A DNA stretch of 64,000 bases, taken from Candidatus Palauibacter polyketidifaciens. GTDB lineage: Bacteria; Gemmatimonadota; Gemmatimonadetes; Palauibacterales; Palauibacteraceae. The position numbers and the translations under genes were made by a program. This document shows, in pieces, positions 63,699 to 64,000 of the stretch. Location of the stretch: assembly GCF_947581785.1 (NCBI RefSeq), contig NZ_CANPVO010000015.1, positions 248,001 through 312,000 on the forward strand. Reading direction: 5' to 3'. The notes under the pieces were generated by a model. That model did no database searches and had not been told where the DNA came from. It saw only the letters and a list, made by a program, of their open reading frames with translations. The first letter of the stretch is position 1, and every line of letters begins with the position of its first letter.

Positions 63699-64000
63699 AT
63701 GGCGAAGACGGCTACCAGCCGACGCATGTTCTTCGACACGCACGCGCTCGATTCGTTCGACCAGTATCTGCAGGATGTCGAGCGCTATCCGCTCATCGAG
63801 AACCCGCAGATCGAGCGGGAGATCGCGCGCAAGGCGCGGGCCGGCGACCGCCACGCGGCGGAGCGCCTCGTCACGGCGAACCTGCGCTTCGTGATCTCGT
63901 ACGTGAAGAAGTACCAGGGCCGGGGGCTCAACCTGGCCGAACTTGTCTGCATCGGGAACGAGGGCCTGCTCAAGGCCGTCAAGAAGTTCGATCCCGACAA
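63699..64000 (+). CDS. Primary-type RNA polymerase sigma factor (RpoD/SigA family), truncated by window end
   Basis: Only the first 100 residues are present. They include region 1.2 (DSFDQYLQDVERYPLIENPQ) and most of regions 2.1-2.2 (ARAGDRHAAERLVTANLRFVISYVKKYQGRGLNLAELVCIGNEGLLKAVKKFDP). Region 1.1 is missing, as in group 2 or short primary sigma factors. The ATG follows a weak ribosome site. The gene continues beyond 64000, so its group cannot be fixed. Confidence 0.9.
   Translation, partial: MAKTATSRRMFFDTHALDSFDQYLQDVERYPLIENPQIEREIARKARAGDRHAAERLVTANLRFVISYVKKYQGRGLNLAELVCIGNEGLLKAVKKFDPD

Overview
The window is a GC-rich (by eye well over 60% G+C), densely packed bacterial chromosome segment. 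The organism has a Gram-negative envelope: there is a PilQ secretin, a TonB-like protein, a membrane-anchored periplasmic HtrA, lipoproteins and a Ccm haem exporter. Frequent GTG/TTG starts, four-base ATGA/GTGA gene overlaps, a class V (PSAT-type) aminotransferase beside serA and an archaeal-type phosphoglycerate mutase fit Gemmatimonadota or a similar high-GC phylum. That placement is inference from gene style; no rRNA or marker alignment could be run. No IS element, prophage or CRISPR array was seen.

Layout. (1) 1-7.9 kb, plus strand, protein quality control: dnaK, an HtrA-type protease, tRNA-Leu(UAG), tig, clpP, clpX, engB. (2) 8.1-12.1 kb, plus strand: a tightly packed, apparently accessory cassette of a DUF1214-like protein, a sulfotransferase, a short-chain dehydrogenase and an SRPBCC protein. 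(3) 36.3-12.1 kb, minus strand: one uninterrupted array of 26 genes. In transcription order these are tonB-like, comEA-like, pilB, pilT, pilC, an unknown gene, pilA, three pseudopilin genes, pilMNOPQ, aroC, aroK, topA, xerC, hslV, hslU, argF, a gcvT-mog fusion and a sigma-54 activator with a degenerate receiver. At least 13 junctions overlap by 1-4 bases, so much of it is probably co-transcribed. (4) 36.4-42.3 kb, plus strand: tdh, a lipoprotein, kbl, rpe, a MoeB/ThiF-rhodanese fusion and a BtuF-like protein. (5) 42.4-45.1 kb, minus strand: serA and the aminotransferase (serine synthesis). (6) 45.2-52.3 kb: two small proteins, an AGCS symporter, a degenerate DEAD-box-like protein overlapping a K+ channel gene, a sodium/solute symporter and a PspA-like coiled-coil protein. 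(7) 52.4-55.6 kb: a copper module (operator/promoter, csoR, copA) and a small membrane protein. (8) 55.6-59.9 kb, minus strand, accessory in character: a carboxypeptidase-regulatory-domain protein, vapBC, a beta-propeller lipoprotein and a PDZ-like protein, with three copies of a GC-rich palindrome in the spacers. (9) 60-64 kb: apgM, then ccmABCD on the plus strand and the start of a primary-type sigma factor cut by the window edge.

Most interesting points: a helicase-fold protein that appears to have lost its ATPase motifs but keeps a DbpA-type RNA-binding domain and overlaps a K+ channel gene; an apparent GcvT-MogA fusion; the DUF1214/sulfotransferase/SDR/SRPBCC cassette; the dispersed palindromes; a very clear CsoR-type operator; and a pseudo-receiver sigma-54 activator at the end of the pilus/housekeeping array.
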